Below are positions 23,953 to 33,400 of a stretch of DNA of 36,600 nt, piece after piece (position 1 is the first letter of the stretch; every line of letters begins with the position of its first letter). The notes beneath the pieces are model-generated. The model was not told the DNA's origin, did no database searches, and worked only from the letters and a program-made list of their open reading frames with translations. The DNA comes from Altibacter sp. Its GTDB lineage: Bacteria > Bacteroidota > Bacteroidia > Flavobacteriales > Flavobacteriaceae. The position numbers and the translations under genes were made by a program. The DNA is taken from assembly GCA_028285705.1 (NCBI GenBank), contig JANQOS010000091.1, positions 1 through 36,600 on the forward strand, in the 5' to 3' direction.

Positions 23953-26850
23953 GGTTTCCGGCCCCTGTTCAAGAAGGACTTCATACGAAAGGCCATCAAC
24001 GGTTGTAAATTCGATCACAGTCTCGGTAGCATTGGCAGAGGTGATCTGAACAGCAGGATTGGTAGTTACAAAATGCCACTCTCCTTGTAAAGTAACTTCT
24101 TTTACTACTGTAATTGAAGCAGCATACGACCTGCTATCAAATCCTATATCCGGATTGCTTAAAGAAAGTAATAAGGTCTGGGCTGTACTATCGTATTCTG
24201 TCATCACCAAACATGAAGAATTTACATCCGTTACATAATCATAACTAAGGTTGGCGGCACTATTGAAAAAAGCATAACCCCAAATATTCTTTGACTCATG
24301 CTCTACAATATGTGCATTGGCATTCTGTTGATGTACGGTATAAGGTTTATTGCCTCCTTGTATATCTGTATCCAGGGATTGCATTTCAGAAATAGAAGAA
24401 TCCGGTTTTAAAATGTATTCGTAGCTTTCATTTGAAGGGCTCGTTCCATGGTCCAGATATCCTATATAATATGTGTCTGTAGCATTGCCACTATAATCTA
24501 CAGGCCATATCTGGTTATAATTAGGAGTTTGCTGTACAGCTTTACTAACTTTTAGACTATGTCCTCCCGAGAGTAAATAAAACCCTGTCCCATAGTTGCT
24601 CAAGACCCAATGATCTGTAGCACCACTGAAGCTCACTTCACTCAAAGAAGATTGACTACTTCCATCTACGGTAACTCCGTTTCCGGTATTATCTATACGC
24701 TGATACAAGGTTGTGATCGTTGGATTGGTAGTGTCATCATTAGAAATTCCGGATCCCAGACAAACAATAATGTCATCAAAATAAAAACTCGATTTTTTAA
24801 ATGTGAATGTATTATTGTGGTTATTGGTAGAATGGGTAGTTCCCCAACCCAGGCCTTCCTGTTCCTGAAAATCCATCGCAAACAGACCATAGTCTCCATG
24901 ATTGTTCAGTAACAATTCACTATTCTTTTTGTTAAGGGTCAATGCTCCTACAAATCGGTTTTGCTGTAACTCATCAATCCTGCCTCTCTCTCCGTGCAAT
25001 TCTGCCCAGGGTAATCTTATCACCGTAGCGCCGGGGCTATAGTTCCAATCCCAGGTATCTACATCATAGCCATTACCAGTCTCCAGATCACCGGGATATA
25101 AAACCTCTAAGGCTCCATAACTTTGGTAACGACCATATCTGTTTGCGGTAGTGTAGATCTCACTACCCCACATATTGTTAGAAAATCCTTTGTTGAATAC
25201 TACCCAGTTGTCCTTTCTGAAAGCACCTGCCGAAGCATGATTGAACTGAAAAAATCCTTCCGTAAATGGTAAGAGACTGCTATAATTGAACTCTGCATCT
25301 ACGCCATAGATTCGGTTATACATTCCCGCAAAAATCGGGTCGGCTGTTGGTAATCCTAAAATATCTCCACCTGCAATCGCTAAAAGTTTTAAGCTTGACT
25401 GGTTAAATTGCCTGATTCTTAATTCGGGTCTTCTACCATTTGTAGATAATGCTTGTATACCATCATCATTAGCTTGCATGTATTGATTATACACCGCATT
25501 TCTGAATACCTCATAACTCGCCTGATCTACCTGAAAACTGGTTCCTCTTAAATAATACAGCAAACTTGCAGCCGTCTTATAAGCGTACAAATAATTGTTA
25601 TAGGCGGTCCAGTGATGAAAACCGGAACCATCTGCTTTTATTCCATCTGTTGTGCCAACTGTATAGGAGAAAAAACGCTCCAAATACCTTTTAAAGCCTC
25701 GCATATACCGATAGCGTTCATCGGCAGTGTCATACCACAAGCTATAAGCCATCATAGCATCTAATATATTGTAGACCAGATCGGTATTAATACTACCATT
25801 TGCAGTTTGATAGGCAGTATCATAGGTAGCGACCCAGTAATGTTCAAACTCAACTGAGTGTTCATATAAAGTATAAGCGAACAGGTCCTTGACATCCGTG
25901 TCAAGAAAATCTTTCAGTAAAGAAGCGGGCCTGGCAAAATCTTCATAAGAATACATCTGGCTATCCAATGACAGGGAACCCGAACAAAATTGTTTTGCTA
26001 CCCACCATACCGTATTGTTTGCCTTTTCCTGAATGGCAGTATCACCGGGGTTGAATTTTAAATGCTGAGCAAATGTTTTTAAAAAGGAAGCTGTGCTGAA
26101 TGAGCTCATAGCGTCACCGGATATTACACCACCCGTTACACTTATATTCAAAGCAGCATACGAGCTTTCTGCAGAAGACAATGTTCCTGCCGAAGGTGCA
26201 CTGGTACCTAAATAACTATCTGAAAACCGGTCAACTGCCAGATTTATTTCAGCTTCTATGGTTGCATTAGAAGAAATTAGGGATAGGTCCGGAGTTAATG
26301 TAAAAGGACAGGTCTGGGCCAGGCTTAAAGAAACATAACTTCCATTGAGCGAAAGGTTATCTATTGCCAAATTACGATATGTATCCCCGGGATCATTTCT
26401 AATATATCTAACCTGTAAGGTATCTCCAACATCACTGGCAACTGCCGTGTAATTCAATGTGGTTAATACCGGAGGTGAACTACTGTTCGAAATTAATACG
26501 GGTGAAGCTGTTGAAGCCAGAACAGTATTATCTGTAACATTATAAAGTTCTACATTGAAACGAACATAAGAGACATTGACATTGTAAGTATAGGTATTTA
26601 TTACAATGGACTCTCCTAAAGTCATGGCTCCACCGAAAGTGTGAGTAACTCCTTGCCCGACAACCGCAGACTGTCCATCAACAAAAATAGCTCCGTCACC
26701 TACTCCATCACCATTATCACCATCTGAAGTAACAATACTCAAATTCACATCGCCGATCTCGGTCCAATAACCCGAAGTGCTTACTACCTGTGCATTGGTT
26801 GTAAAGGTTAAAAATATAACTAAAAGTGTAAATAGGTAAGAGGTTTTCAT
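22273..26850 (-). CDS. Secreted polysaccharide lyase family 8 (chondroitinase-ABC type) with T9SS sorting domain
   Basis: This 1525-aa protein has a Sec signal peptide (residues 1-21), an N-terminal beta-sandwich domain (about 22-165) resembling the lyase's carbohydrate-binding domain, an alpha/alpha toroid (about 180-510), anti-parallel beta-sandwich domains (about 540-960) and a C-terminal module (967-1525) ending in a T9SS type A sorting domain (VFPNPAKNILNIV...). All four catalytic residues of Proteus chondroitinase ABC are found in context: H413 and Y420 (GFHHWTAYNNY; reference H501/Y508), R473 (NGRRPE; R560) and E564 (WGSEIYTTANRYGRYQS; E653). Spacing H-R is 60 versus 59, and R-E is 91 versus 93. 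Substrate is probably a uronate-containing polysaccharide such as chondroitin or hyaluronan; no susCD genes are nearby. I chose ATG 26850 because it begins the signal peptide. Confidence 0.93.
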   Translation of the reverse strand: MKTSYLFTLLVIFLTFTTNAQVVSTSGYWTEIGDVNLSIVTSDGDNGDGVGDGAIFVDGQSAVVGQGVTHTFGGAMTLGESIVINTYTYNVNVSYVRFNVELYNVTDNTVLASTASPVLISNSSSPPVLTTLNYTAVASDVGDTLQVRYIRNDPGDTYRNLAIDNLSLNGSYVSLSLAQTCPFTLTPDLSLISSNATIEAEINLAVDRFSDSYLGTSAPSAGTLSSAESSYAALNISVTGGVISGDAMSSFSTASFLKTFAQHLKFNPGDTAIQEKANNTVWWVAKQFCSGSLSLDSQMYSYEDFARPASLLKDFLDTDVKDLFAYTLYEHSVEFEHYWVATYDTAYQTANGSINTDLVYNILDAMMAYSLWYDTADERYRYMRGFKRYLERFFSYTVGTTDGIKADGSGFHHWTAYNNYLYAYKTAASLLYYLRGTSFQVDQASYEVFRNAVYNQYMQANDDGIQALSTNGRRPELRIRQFNQSSLKLLAIAGGDILGLPTADPIFAGMYNRIYGVDAEFNYSSLLPFTEGFFQFNHASAGAFRKDNWVVFNKGFSNNMWGSEIYTTANRYGRYQSYGALEVLYPGDLETGNGYDVDTWDWNYSPGATVIRLPWAELHGERGRIDELQQNRFVGALTLNKKNSELLLNNHGDYGLFAMDFQEQEGLGWGTTHSTNNHNNTFTFKKSSFYFDDIIVCLGSGISNDDTTNPTITTLYQRIDNTGNGVTVDGSSQSSLSEVSFSGATDHWVLSNYGTGFYLLSGGHSLKVSKAVQQTPNYNQIWPVDYSGNATDTYYIGYLDHGTSPSNESYEYILKPDSSISEMQSLDTDIQGGNKPYTVHQQNANAHIVEHESKNIWGYAFFNSAANLSYDYVTDVNSSCLVMTEYDSTAQTLLLSLSNPDIGFDSRSYAASITVVKEVTLQGEWHFVTTNPAVQITSANATETVIEFTTVDGLSYEVLLEQGPETCASTTTFSSGSWDNGNPDVTKKAIFTEDYNTSSGNIDACTCEVRAGQTVTVEAGNYMKINGNIAVNGSLIVKHTGSVVQTDGAATVTNNGTINVELTTPVLQTRDFMVLGSPMSGETRTDVFGSAFLVLEHTPANFLPHPGVLAGGTNFADDNGDFWTSFASGPINVGEGYIVRPQSGYTDPANTTFDMTYTKGTLNNGDITRPIVYNGAGPNPDGTPNALANPYASAISASQFISANPLVDRIYFWEHLTPPSPSTPGAGSINFSMDDISMYIDGGALPAANDPGTSTQSNGVIATGQGFGIKAFGAGNVTFTNAMRLTSGNTTLRNPVDIEKVLLKVRNEQYGIGSHALIAFNPLATQGLDERYDAQRLATTISLYSHLENGTQQLGIQSREAFDSAIKVSMGFASQVDADTYYTISIASLEGNNIANTKILLVDNQENFIHNLTGQGDYQFKAGKGTFNQRFTLMFEEEVVLDTDDNNLKRIAVFPNPAKNILNIVSPQTPIADVEVYDVRGRVVNRIAVKGEGSYQMDISALETAMYFVKIHTENGSITKRIVKH

Positions 26851-26901
26851 CTTGTATGATATGTTTAAATCGGGGAAACTTATCTTCAATTCTTCTATAT
26901 A

Positions 26902-26958
26902 AGAATTGTTGTTTTGGTTTTATCACTTTTTTAAGCTGAAGACCAAAACAACAATTCT
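26902..26958. repeat. 17-bp perfect inverted repeat (large hairpin) between fibre gene and PL8 gene
   Basis: AGAATTGTTGTTTTGGT (26902-26918) and its exact complement ACCAAAACAACAATTCT (26942-26958), separated by 23 nt. It starts 26 bases after the fibre gene stop on the minus strand and ends about 50 bases before the PL8 ATG. There is no T-run after it on the minus strand, so it is either an unusual 3'-end hairpin of the fibre mRNA or a control element in the PL8 leader. Confidence 0.8.
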
Positions 26959-26984
26959 ATGCTAACTTATATGAAAAGTAATCA

Positions 26985-28592
26985 TTATGATTTCTTTTCC
27001 AGTTCACTTAATCTTTTGTTTAGTGCTTCAATAGCGTCTACAGCTTTATCAAGTTGTTCTTTTAGCTGGTTATTTTCGATTTCCAGTGTTTCAATTTTTT
27101 TGGAAGCTTCAATATTATGTAAAAATAACTCCTCCACTTTTTCAAGGTTATCACGAATTCCTTCAGTAACATTCCATCCATTATCCATAACTTCTTTTCT
27201 GCTCTGAACATTAGGTAAGTGATTGTTCTTCATTAAAAACGCTTCGACTTCTTTTAGGCTCTTCAGGCTATACGTCTTATTATATTCTGAAAATCCGGCG
27301 TAATACGTTTCGAATACATAATCAGGATAGGTGTAAGCTCCTCCTGTATTTCTCAGGGTACCTGTTAGGTTAATATCTCCGGCTACATCCAGTGTATATC
27401 CTGGTGTTGCCGTACCAATTCCTACTCTATCTGTACTGGCATCAGCAAAAAATAAATTTGCATCGGTCTGCCCTTCAATCCTGAAGTCAAAATCTCCACT
27501 TGCTTCGTTAGCAACTACATGCCCTCTGTTAAATACTGCAGCATAATAAGTACCGCCGGTTCCATATGAATCAAACCAACCTGCATAATTGGTTCCAGTA
27601 GCACTATTGATATCATTAAAAGTACCGTAACCATTTTTACCGGCCTCTGTATTATTTATATCATTATAGGTACCATATTGATCTCCATTTCCTCCTAATT
27701 GATTTTGAATTCCATACTTGTCTCCTGTTCCGGATCCATCTACATCGTTGATAATACCGGAATGTGTACCGTTCCCTGCGGCTCCATCGTCTCCAATATC
27801 ATTATAAACTCCCGTTCTGGTTCCGTCTTCCGTACCTTTTAGGTTATTATAAACTCCCCACCTGGTTCCGGCCCCGGTATTAATTTTATTATATATACCT
27901 GCAAGCTGCCTGGTGCTTCCTGCAGTTGCATTTAAATTATTGTATAGGCCGTATCGCCTTCCCGATCCTGATCCGCCTCTTACATAAGTACTGATTGCAT
28001 ATTGATCTGTACTACCGGAATCATTATTAACATAATCTACATATAAACCGCGAGATGTTCCGGAATTCGATCCGGAAACCTTAACACTAAGCGCATTTGT
28101 AGAACCAGTTGTTGCAATACTTGCAGCATTAGCAGAAGTATTATCCTGAACATCTAAAGCAGAACTGGCTGTTGTTTTTCCTATGGCAACTTTACCGGTT
28201 CTAAAAACATCGTCTGTGATCGCATCCGGAGGAAGTGAAGTACCTACCTCATGAAAGTCACCATCTTTAAAAGTAATAACAACCCATTGGCTTCCATCCC
28301 AATAATAATATCCCGGAGCAACTGCAGTACTCCCGGATCCTGCCGTGGCAGTATTATAGACCAACAAACTAGTTGCAGGAGCAGGAGTTATAGGTGTACT
28401 GGCATTTGTTGCAGTAAGTGCTACATTGGGGATCAATATACCTTTATCTGTACTGGTAATATCTAACATGGCACCATTTCCCGGAGAAGTAGTATTGATT
28501 CCCACCTGGGCAGTTAGATCTGTTGAAAAACTAAAAATGATACATAAAACCCAGATAAGGGTATAGGCTTGAGGCTGTAAGTATTTCTTCAT
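26985..28592 (-). CDS. Exported repeat-rich fibre protein with C-terminal coiled coil
   Basis: This 535-aa protein has a signal peptide (about 1-29, ending DLTAQ) followed by VGINTTSPGNGAMLDI, a frequent N-terminal motif of Bacteroidetes surface proteins. A region at about 180-341 holds around ten tandem units of 13-18 residues with consensus (Y/T/S)-G-(I/V/T/L)-(Y/F/I)-N-(D/N/K)-(I/L), for example WGVYNNLKG, TGVYNDIGD, YGTYNDINN, YGTFNDINS. After it come VGIGTATPGYTLDVAGDI (tail-fibre-type motif, ~393-410), a conserved domain DYVFETYYAGFSEYNKTYSL...HLPNV (about 424-500) and a heptad-like coiled coil to the end. It has no T9SS domain. I expect a trimeric beta-helical fibre with a C-terminal trimerisation coil; this is structural inference. 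It sits between the two genes that share the C-terminal module. Confidence 0.85.
   Translation of the reverse strand: MKKYLQPQAYTLIWVLCIIFSFSTDLTAQVGINTTSPGNGAMLDITSTDKGILIPNVALTATNASTPITPAPATSLLVYNTATAGSGSTAVAPGYYYWDGSQWVVITFKDGDFHEVGTSLPPDAITDDVFRTGKVAIGKTTASSALDVQDNTSANAASIATTGSTNALSVKVSGSNSGTSRGLYVDYVNNDSGSTDQYAISTYVRGGSGSGRRYGLYNNLNATAGSTRQLAGIYNKINTGAGTRWGVYNNLKGTEDGTRTGVYNDIGDDGAAGNGTHSGIINDVDGSGTGDKYGIQNQLGGNGDQYGTYNDINNTEAGKNGYGTFNDINSATGTNYAGWFDSYGTGGTYYAAVFNRGHVVANEASGDFDFRIEGQTDANLFFADASTDRVGIGTATPGYTLDVAGDINLTGTLRNTGGAYTYPDYVFETYYAGFSEYNKTYSLKSLKEVEAFLMKNNHLPNVQSRKEVMDNGWNVTEGIRDNLEKVEELFLHNIEASKKIETLEIENNQLKEQLDKAVDAIEALNKRLSELEKKS
27569..28056 (-). repeat. Tandem degenerate repeats (13-18 codons each) within the fibre gene
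   Basis: About ten units with the core G-(I/V/L/T)-(Y/F/I)-N-(D/N/K)-(I/L) separated by Gly/Thr/Ser/Asp-rich turns. Unit length varies by several codons and the units are diverged at DNA level, so it is a protein-fold repeat and not a recent tandem duplication. Confidence 0.8.
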
Positions 28593-28710
28593 AATAATTG
28601 GTTATATCAGAAACAATAATAAACAAATTATTAGACAAAAAGCATTAAAAAACGATTAAATACTATTTTTTTTAACAAATTAAAGAAAAAGACTACATTT
28701 AAGAATAAGA

Positions 28711-28740
28711 AAAGCACTTCCAGTATGTTGAAAGTGCTTT
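28711..28740 (-). terminator. Terminator after the S8 protease gene
   Basis: AAAGCACTT (28711-28719) pairs perfectly with AAGTGCTTT (28732-28740). On the minus strand it is followed by TTCTTATTCTT. It lies 20 bases after the S8 stop codon and separates it from the fibre gene. Confidence 0.8.
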
Positions 28741-28760
28741 AAATTTCTGATCTTTTGATG

Positions 28761-30458
28761 TTAATACTTCACAACCCTTTTTGTGATCGTACCATTTTCG
28801 GTATGTATTTTCACAAAATAAATAGCAGTTTCTAAAGCGGAAATATCCATCTGATAACTTCCTTCTCCTTTAACTACAACACGGTTCACTACTCTACCTC
28901 CAACATCATACATCTCAACACTTGTAATAGGACTTTGTGGAGATACAATATTCAGGATATTTTTCGCAGGGTTTGGGAAAACAACTATTCTTTTCAGATT
29001 AGTATCATCGGTATCCAAGACCACCTCTTCTTCGAACATCAATGTAAATCTTTGATTGAAAGTTCCTTTACCACTCTTAAATTCATAATTGCCGGTACTT
29101 AAATTATGGATCACGTTTTCCTGATTATCCACTAAGAATACGGTAGCGTTACTTATATTGATTCCCTCTATTTCAGCAATAGAAATTGTATAAAGAGTCT
29201 CCGCATCCACCTGACTGGCAAAACCCATAGAAATCTTCATGCTACTATCAAAGGTTTCTCTACTCTGAATCCCAAGCTGCTTTGTTTCATTCTCTATCTG
29301 GGAGTATAATGAAATTGTTGTAGCTAATCGCTCAGCATCATATTTTGAATCCAGTCCGGAAGTTGCCAATGGGTTAAACGCAACCAAAGCATAGCTACCA
29401 ATACCATAGTTCTCGTTTCGTACTTTCAACAATATTCTTTCAATATCTACAGAGTTTCTTAAAGTTGTATTTCCTGTAGTTAAGCGCATACTATTTTTAA
29501 AAGTAACTGTAGAAGTAAGGTTTGATTTGATCTTTACTCCAAATCCTTGTCCGGTAGCAATAACCCCATTAGGAGTTGTTGTCCCTCCTCCATCATTAGC
29601 TGCCGGTAAGGCACCTCCATCTATATACATAGAAATATCATCCATAGAAAAATTGATACTTCCGGCACCTGGGGTACTTGGGCTGGGAGGGGTTAAATGC
29701 TCCCAGAAATAGATCCTGTCTACCAAAGCATTATCACTTATGAATTGAGAGGCCGAGATCGCAGAAGCGTATGGATTGGCCAATGCGTTTGGTGTTCCGT
29801 CCGGATTGGTCCCTGCTCCATTATAAACGACCGTTCTCATTACATCCCCATTATTTAAGGTTCCTTGAGTGTAGGTCATATCAAAGGTTGTATTAGCAGG
29901 ATCTGTATATCCGGATTGTGGGCGCACAATATATCCTTCCCCCACATTAATAGGCCCGCTTGCAAAAGAGGTCCAGAAATCATTATTGTCATCTGCAAAA
30001 TTAGTTCCTCCTGCCGGTACTCCCGGATGGGGCAAAAAGCTGGCAGGAGTATGTTCCAGTACCAGGAATGCGCTATTGTACACACCGGTACGGGTCTCGG
30101 CGCTCATTGGGCTTCCCAGTACCATAAAGTCCCGAGTTTGTAAAACTGGAGTCGTTAGCTCTACATTAATGTTGGCACTTCCTCCTTTAGTTACTAATGC
30201 ATTGGAATTAGTCTGCACAACACTTCCCTGATGCTCTACCACTAAGTTTCCGTTTACAGTAATGTTTCCATATATGTCTATAAAACTATTGGCAGGAATG
30301 GTAAGTGTTGCCCCTAAATTAATTGTAAGGTCACAGGCAACAATGTCTCCGTCCGTATCTGTGTTATAGGGCCCTGCAATCACCACAGAATTTGTAATAT
30401 CCGGTACTCCTGTTGGACTCCATGAAGAACCGTTCCAGGTCTTAACACTTCCCGGACA
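28761..30458 (-). repeat. Shared C-terminal module, copy 2 (in S8 protease)
   Basis: About 565 residues from C1011 to the C-terminus, homologous to 22273-23952. It begins with KTWNGSSWSPTGVPDITN, continues with VLQTRDFMVLGSPMS and ends with the T9SS type A sorting domain. The catalytic parts of the two proteins are unrelated, so this is domain shuffling or intragenomic duplication of the 3' part. Confidence 0.9.
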
Positions 30459-33400
30459 GGATACAAACGCGCCGGCCGGGCCAAATAAATAGGTTCCCTC
30501 CAGTCCTGTAAATGTTCCTGTTAAAGTAACATTAGAAGCAAAAGAACCGATCGTTAATGTAGATGTTTCATTCAGTGCTCCTCCCGTATATCTTCCGGAA
30601 GTTAAAACGTTTCTTGATAAGCCTGTTGCTGCCTCCCATCCTGCAATTTCAGCTTCAGTGAAATAAAATGTAATACTTGTACTACCCGATCCGGTCACAA
30701 ATGTTGGAGTAATATCAAATGTCTTATCCATCACTAAATTAGGAGAAGAACTACCATTGTTAGATTGTGCTCCGGTTCCCGCCCTGGAAACCGAAACGTC
30801 TACACAACCAAAATCATGTGTATTGCTATTGGTAATATCCAGCATTACATCTCCAGAAGCACTATCTGAAGTATACATTGTTCCTGTACCAGGCAGGTCG
30901 ATCTGGTCATTTGTAGTTCCGGTATTTACTGCAGTTTGTACTGGGCTTTCAATAGTTACTGTAATGTCAAGAGCATCAAAAAACAGAAGTCCGTTATTTG
31001 CCGCGGAATTATAGTGCCTGATCACAAAATAACCTGTTTGCCCTGCCAGGGTTGTATTATTTACTGTTCTGACATCCCCTACATTTGCAGTTGCATCACG
31101 TTCTTCAAGTATGGTTCCCGCATCAATTGCTGCATATGATGAGATGTCCGTTGTCCACTGAAGCCTATAATGCTCTATATCATTATATCCGGCTATAGAA
31201 AAAGTAAATGCGGTATTGGTAGCACCAGCCGGTATAGTCATTTGCGGACTAATAAGATAGTTATCGGCATTTGCTGAGCCTGATCCTCCTAATACGGTAA
31301 GGTCTGTTTCTGATGCCGCAAACTGTCCTGAGAATCCTGTTAAACCTCCCGAAGTAAAAGAAATTGACTTCCATCCTTCTCCGTCACCATCTCTGTCCGC
31401 ATTTAACCAACCGGTCCAATCTTCAAAATCTTCGGTCAATAGGGTAATATCTTGCGTACTTGCCGGAGCAACATCATCGCTATTAATAGTAATTTTAAGT
31501 GAATCTGCATTTGTATTTGCTGTTGCATCTCCTCCATTAGCATTAACTGTAAAGTCAATAATTATTGTTTCCGGGCTTTCAACAAAACCGTCATGATAAA
31601 CACGTACTGTTATATTTTGGGAAGTTGTCTGACCTTGTAAAAAGGTTACTGAGTTTGTCATAAGATCAAAATCCACTCCATTAGTTGCTGTTCCTCCAGC
31701 TACTGTAAAAGTAACGTCCGCATCTTGAGATGGAGCCATAGCAATATTAACAGGCATAACTACATCTGTGAAACTACAATTGGTTTGTTCGGTAGCAATT
31801 GCGGTAATGGAATTATAAGAGATCTCCGGGGAAGTAACTGAAATAATTCCTCCGGTCACTATCAAAGAAAAGTTCTGTGATCCACCCGAAAGAGTCCCTT
31901 TATGTGTTACTGAAAGCGTATACTGGCCAGAAGCACTACTAATATCAATTCTTTCATAAGGATCCACTATGTTATCACCTGTACCATTTGTGGTAACTCC
32001 TGTAAGTCTCCATGGAGTAAAAGAAGTTCCATTATCCAATCTAATATCTAAGTCGTTTACCAATGCCGGAGTATTACTATTTGTTCCATTATTAATCGTT
32101 CCGGCCGGATCTGTCCAGGAAATGGAAGCCATTAATGGGTTTACACCGTCTGCCTGGATAGTAACCTGGTAGGTTTGTCCCTGGGAAAGTGTCAATTCAG
32201 AAATTACAGCATTAGTTGGCGCGGCTGCAATTGTTTCGGCTGCTGCCTTTGCATTCATCAAACCCCATCCGGTTTGGGCATCGGGCCCAGTTGGAGAAAC
32301 ATCATCTGCAGTGTGTAGTGCAAGGCCTTTAAGGGTTGCGGCTCTCATAAATGCCCCATGAACATCAAAATAATAATCCTGAAGTAGTAAAAGCGTTCCC
32401 GTTACATTAGGAGCAGACATTGATGTTCCCGATATGGTCCCATATGCACTATCACTTCCATGAAAAGTAGAAGTTAGTAAAGTACCATTTCCCATAATGT
32501 CTGGTTTAATACGGTAATCATCTGTTGGTCCTTCACTACTGCCAGAATTTCTTGTTACTGATACCAAATTTCCACTTCCGTCAATATTTGCATCCTGACC
32601 GTTAGCAATTACAAGATTATTCTTGGCACAAGCATCTCCATTCAATTTATCATAAGATGACTGGCCGTCCAATGGATTCCCATTAGAAGCATTATCGTCT
32701 CCATCATTACCAGCCGATTTAATCTGTAAATAGTAAGGTGCGTTGTACATTATTTCGTCCCATTCCCGTGCATCGGAACCATATTGTCCAAACCATGAAT
32801 TGGGAATCAATGTAGCATCAAAACCATACGAGTGATTTGATAAAAGCATTCCCGATGAGGCAGCTGTCGTGGCTTCTGTTACATCATTATCCCAATCATA
32901 TGTTAAAGCATCTGCTTTCCATGCCATTCCTTTGGCTGCTGCCGAAAACCCTGATGCTACTATAGTACCTGTAACGTGTTGTGCGTGAAAACTATTAGAA
33001 TTAAGAGTTGTAACTCCATCATTGATAGTCACTCTATTGGTCCCTCCTGCGCCATCAAATTCCTGATGCGTAGGCCTTGTAGGCCCACCATCCCACACAT
33101 AAGCTGTTAAACCATCACCATCTATTGTTAAACCAAGACCTCCTCCGGTATTCAAGTAGTTAGCCCGTGTTGAGATTGCAGCATTCACATTATGTAATGT
33201 GTAATATATCGGAGAACCGTCCGGAGCTATTTTCTGAAGCTCATCGAAAGAACCATCTTCGTTATATTTTTTTACTGGTATATTGTGGATCAACGCATAG
33301 GCAACAGCCGCTTCCTTTTCCGCTATTTGTTTTGCGCTATAACGATTGTACAATTCTGTCAATTTTATTTGATCATAGCTATCAACAATTGTCTGAATCT

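Noticed and set aside
26851-26889. 13-residue upstream extension of the PL8 lyase
   Set aside because: The signal peptide begins exactly at ATG 26850.
27569-28056. CRISPR-like or recent tandem DNA repeat
   Set aside because: The periodicity is at protein level with variable unit length and diverged DNA, inside an intact reading frame.
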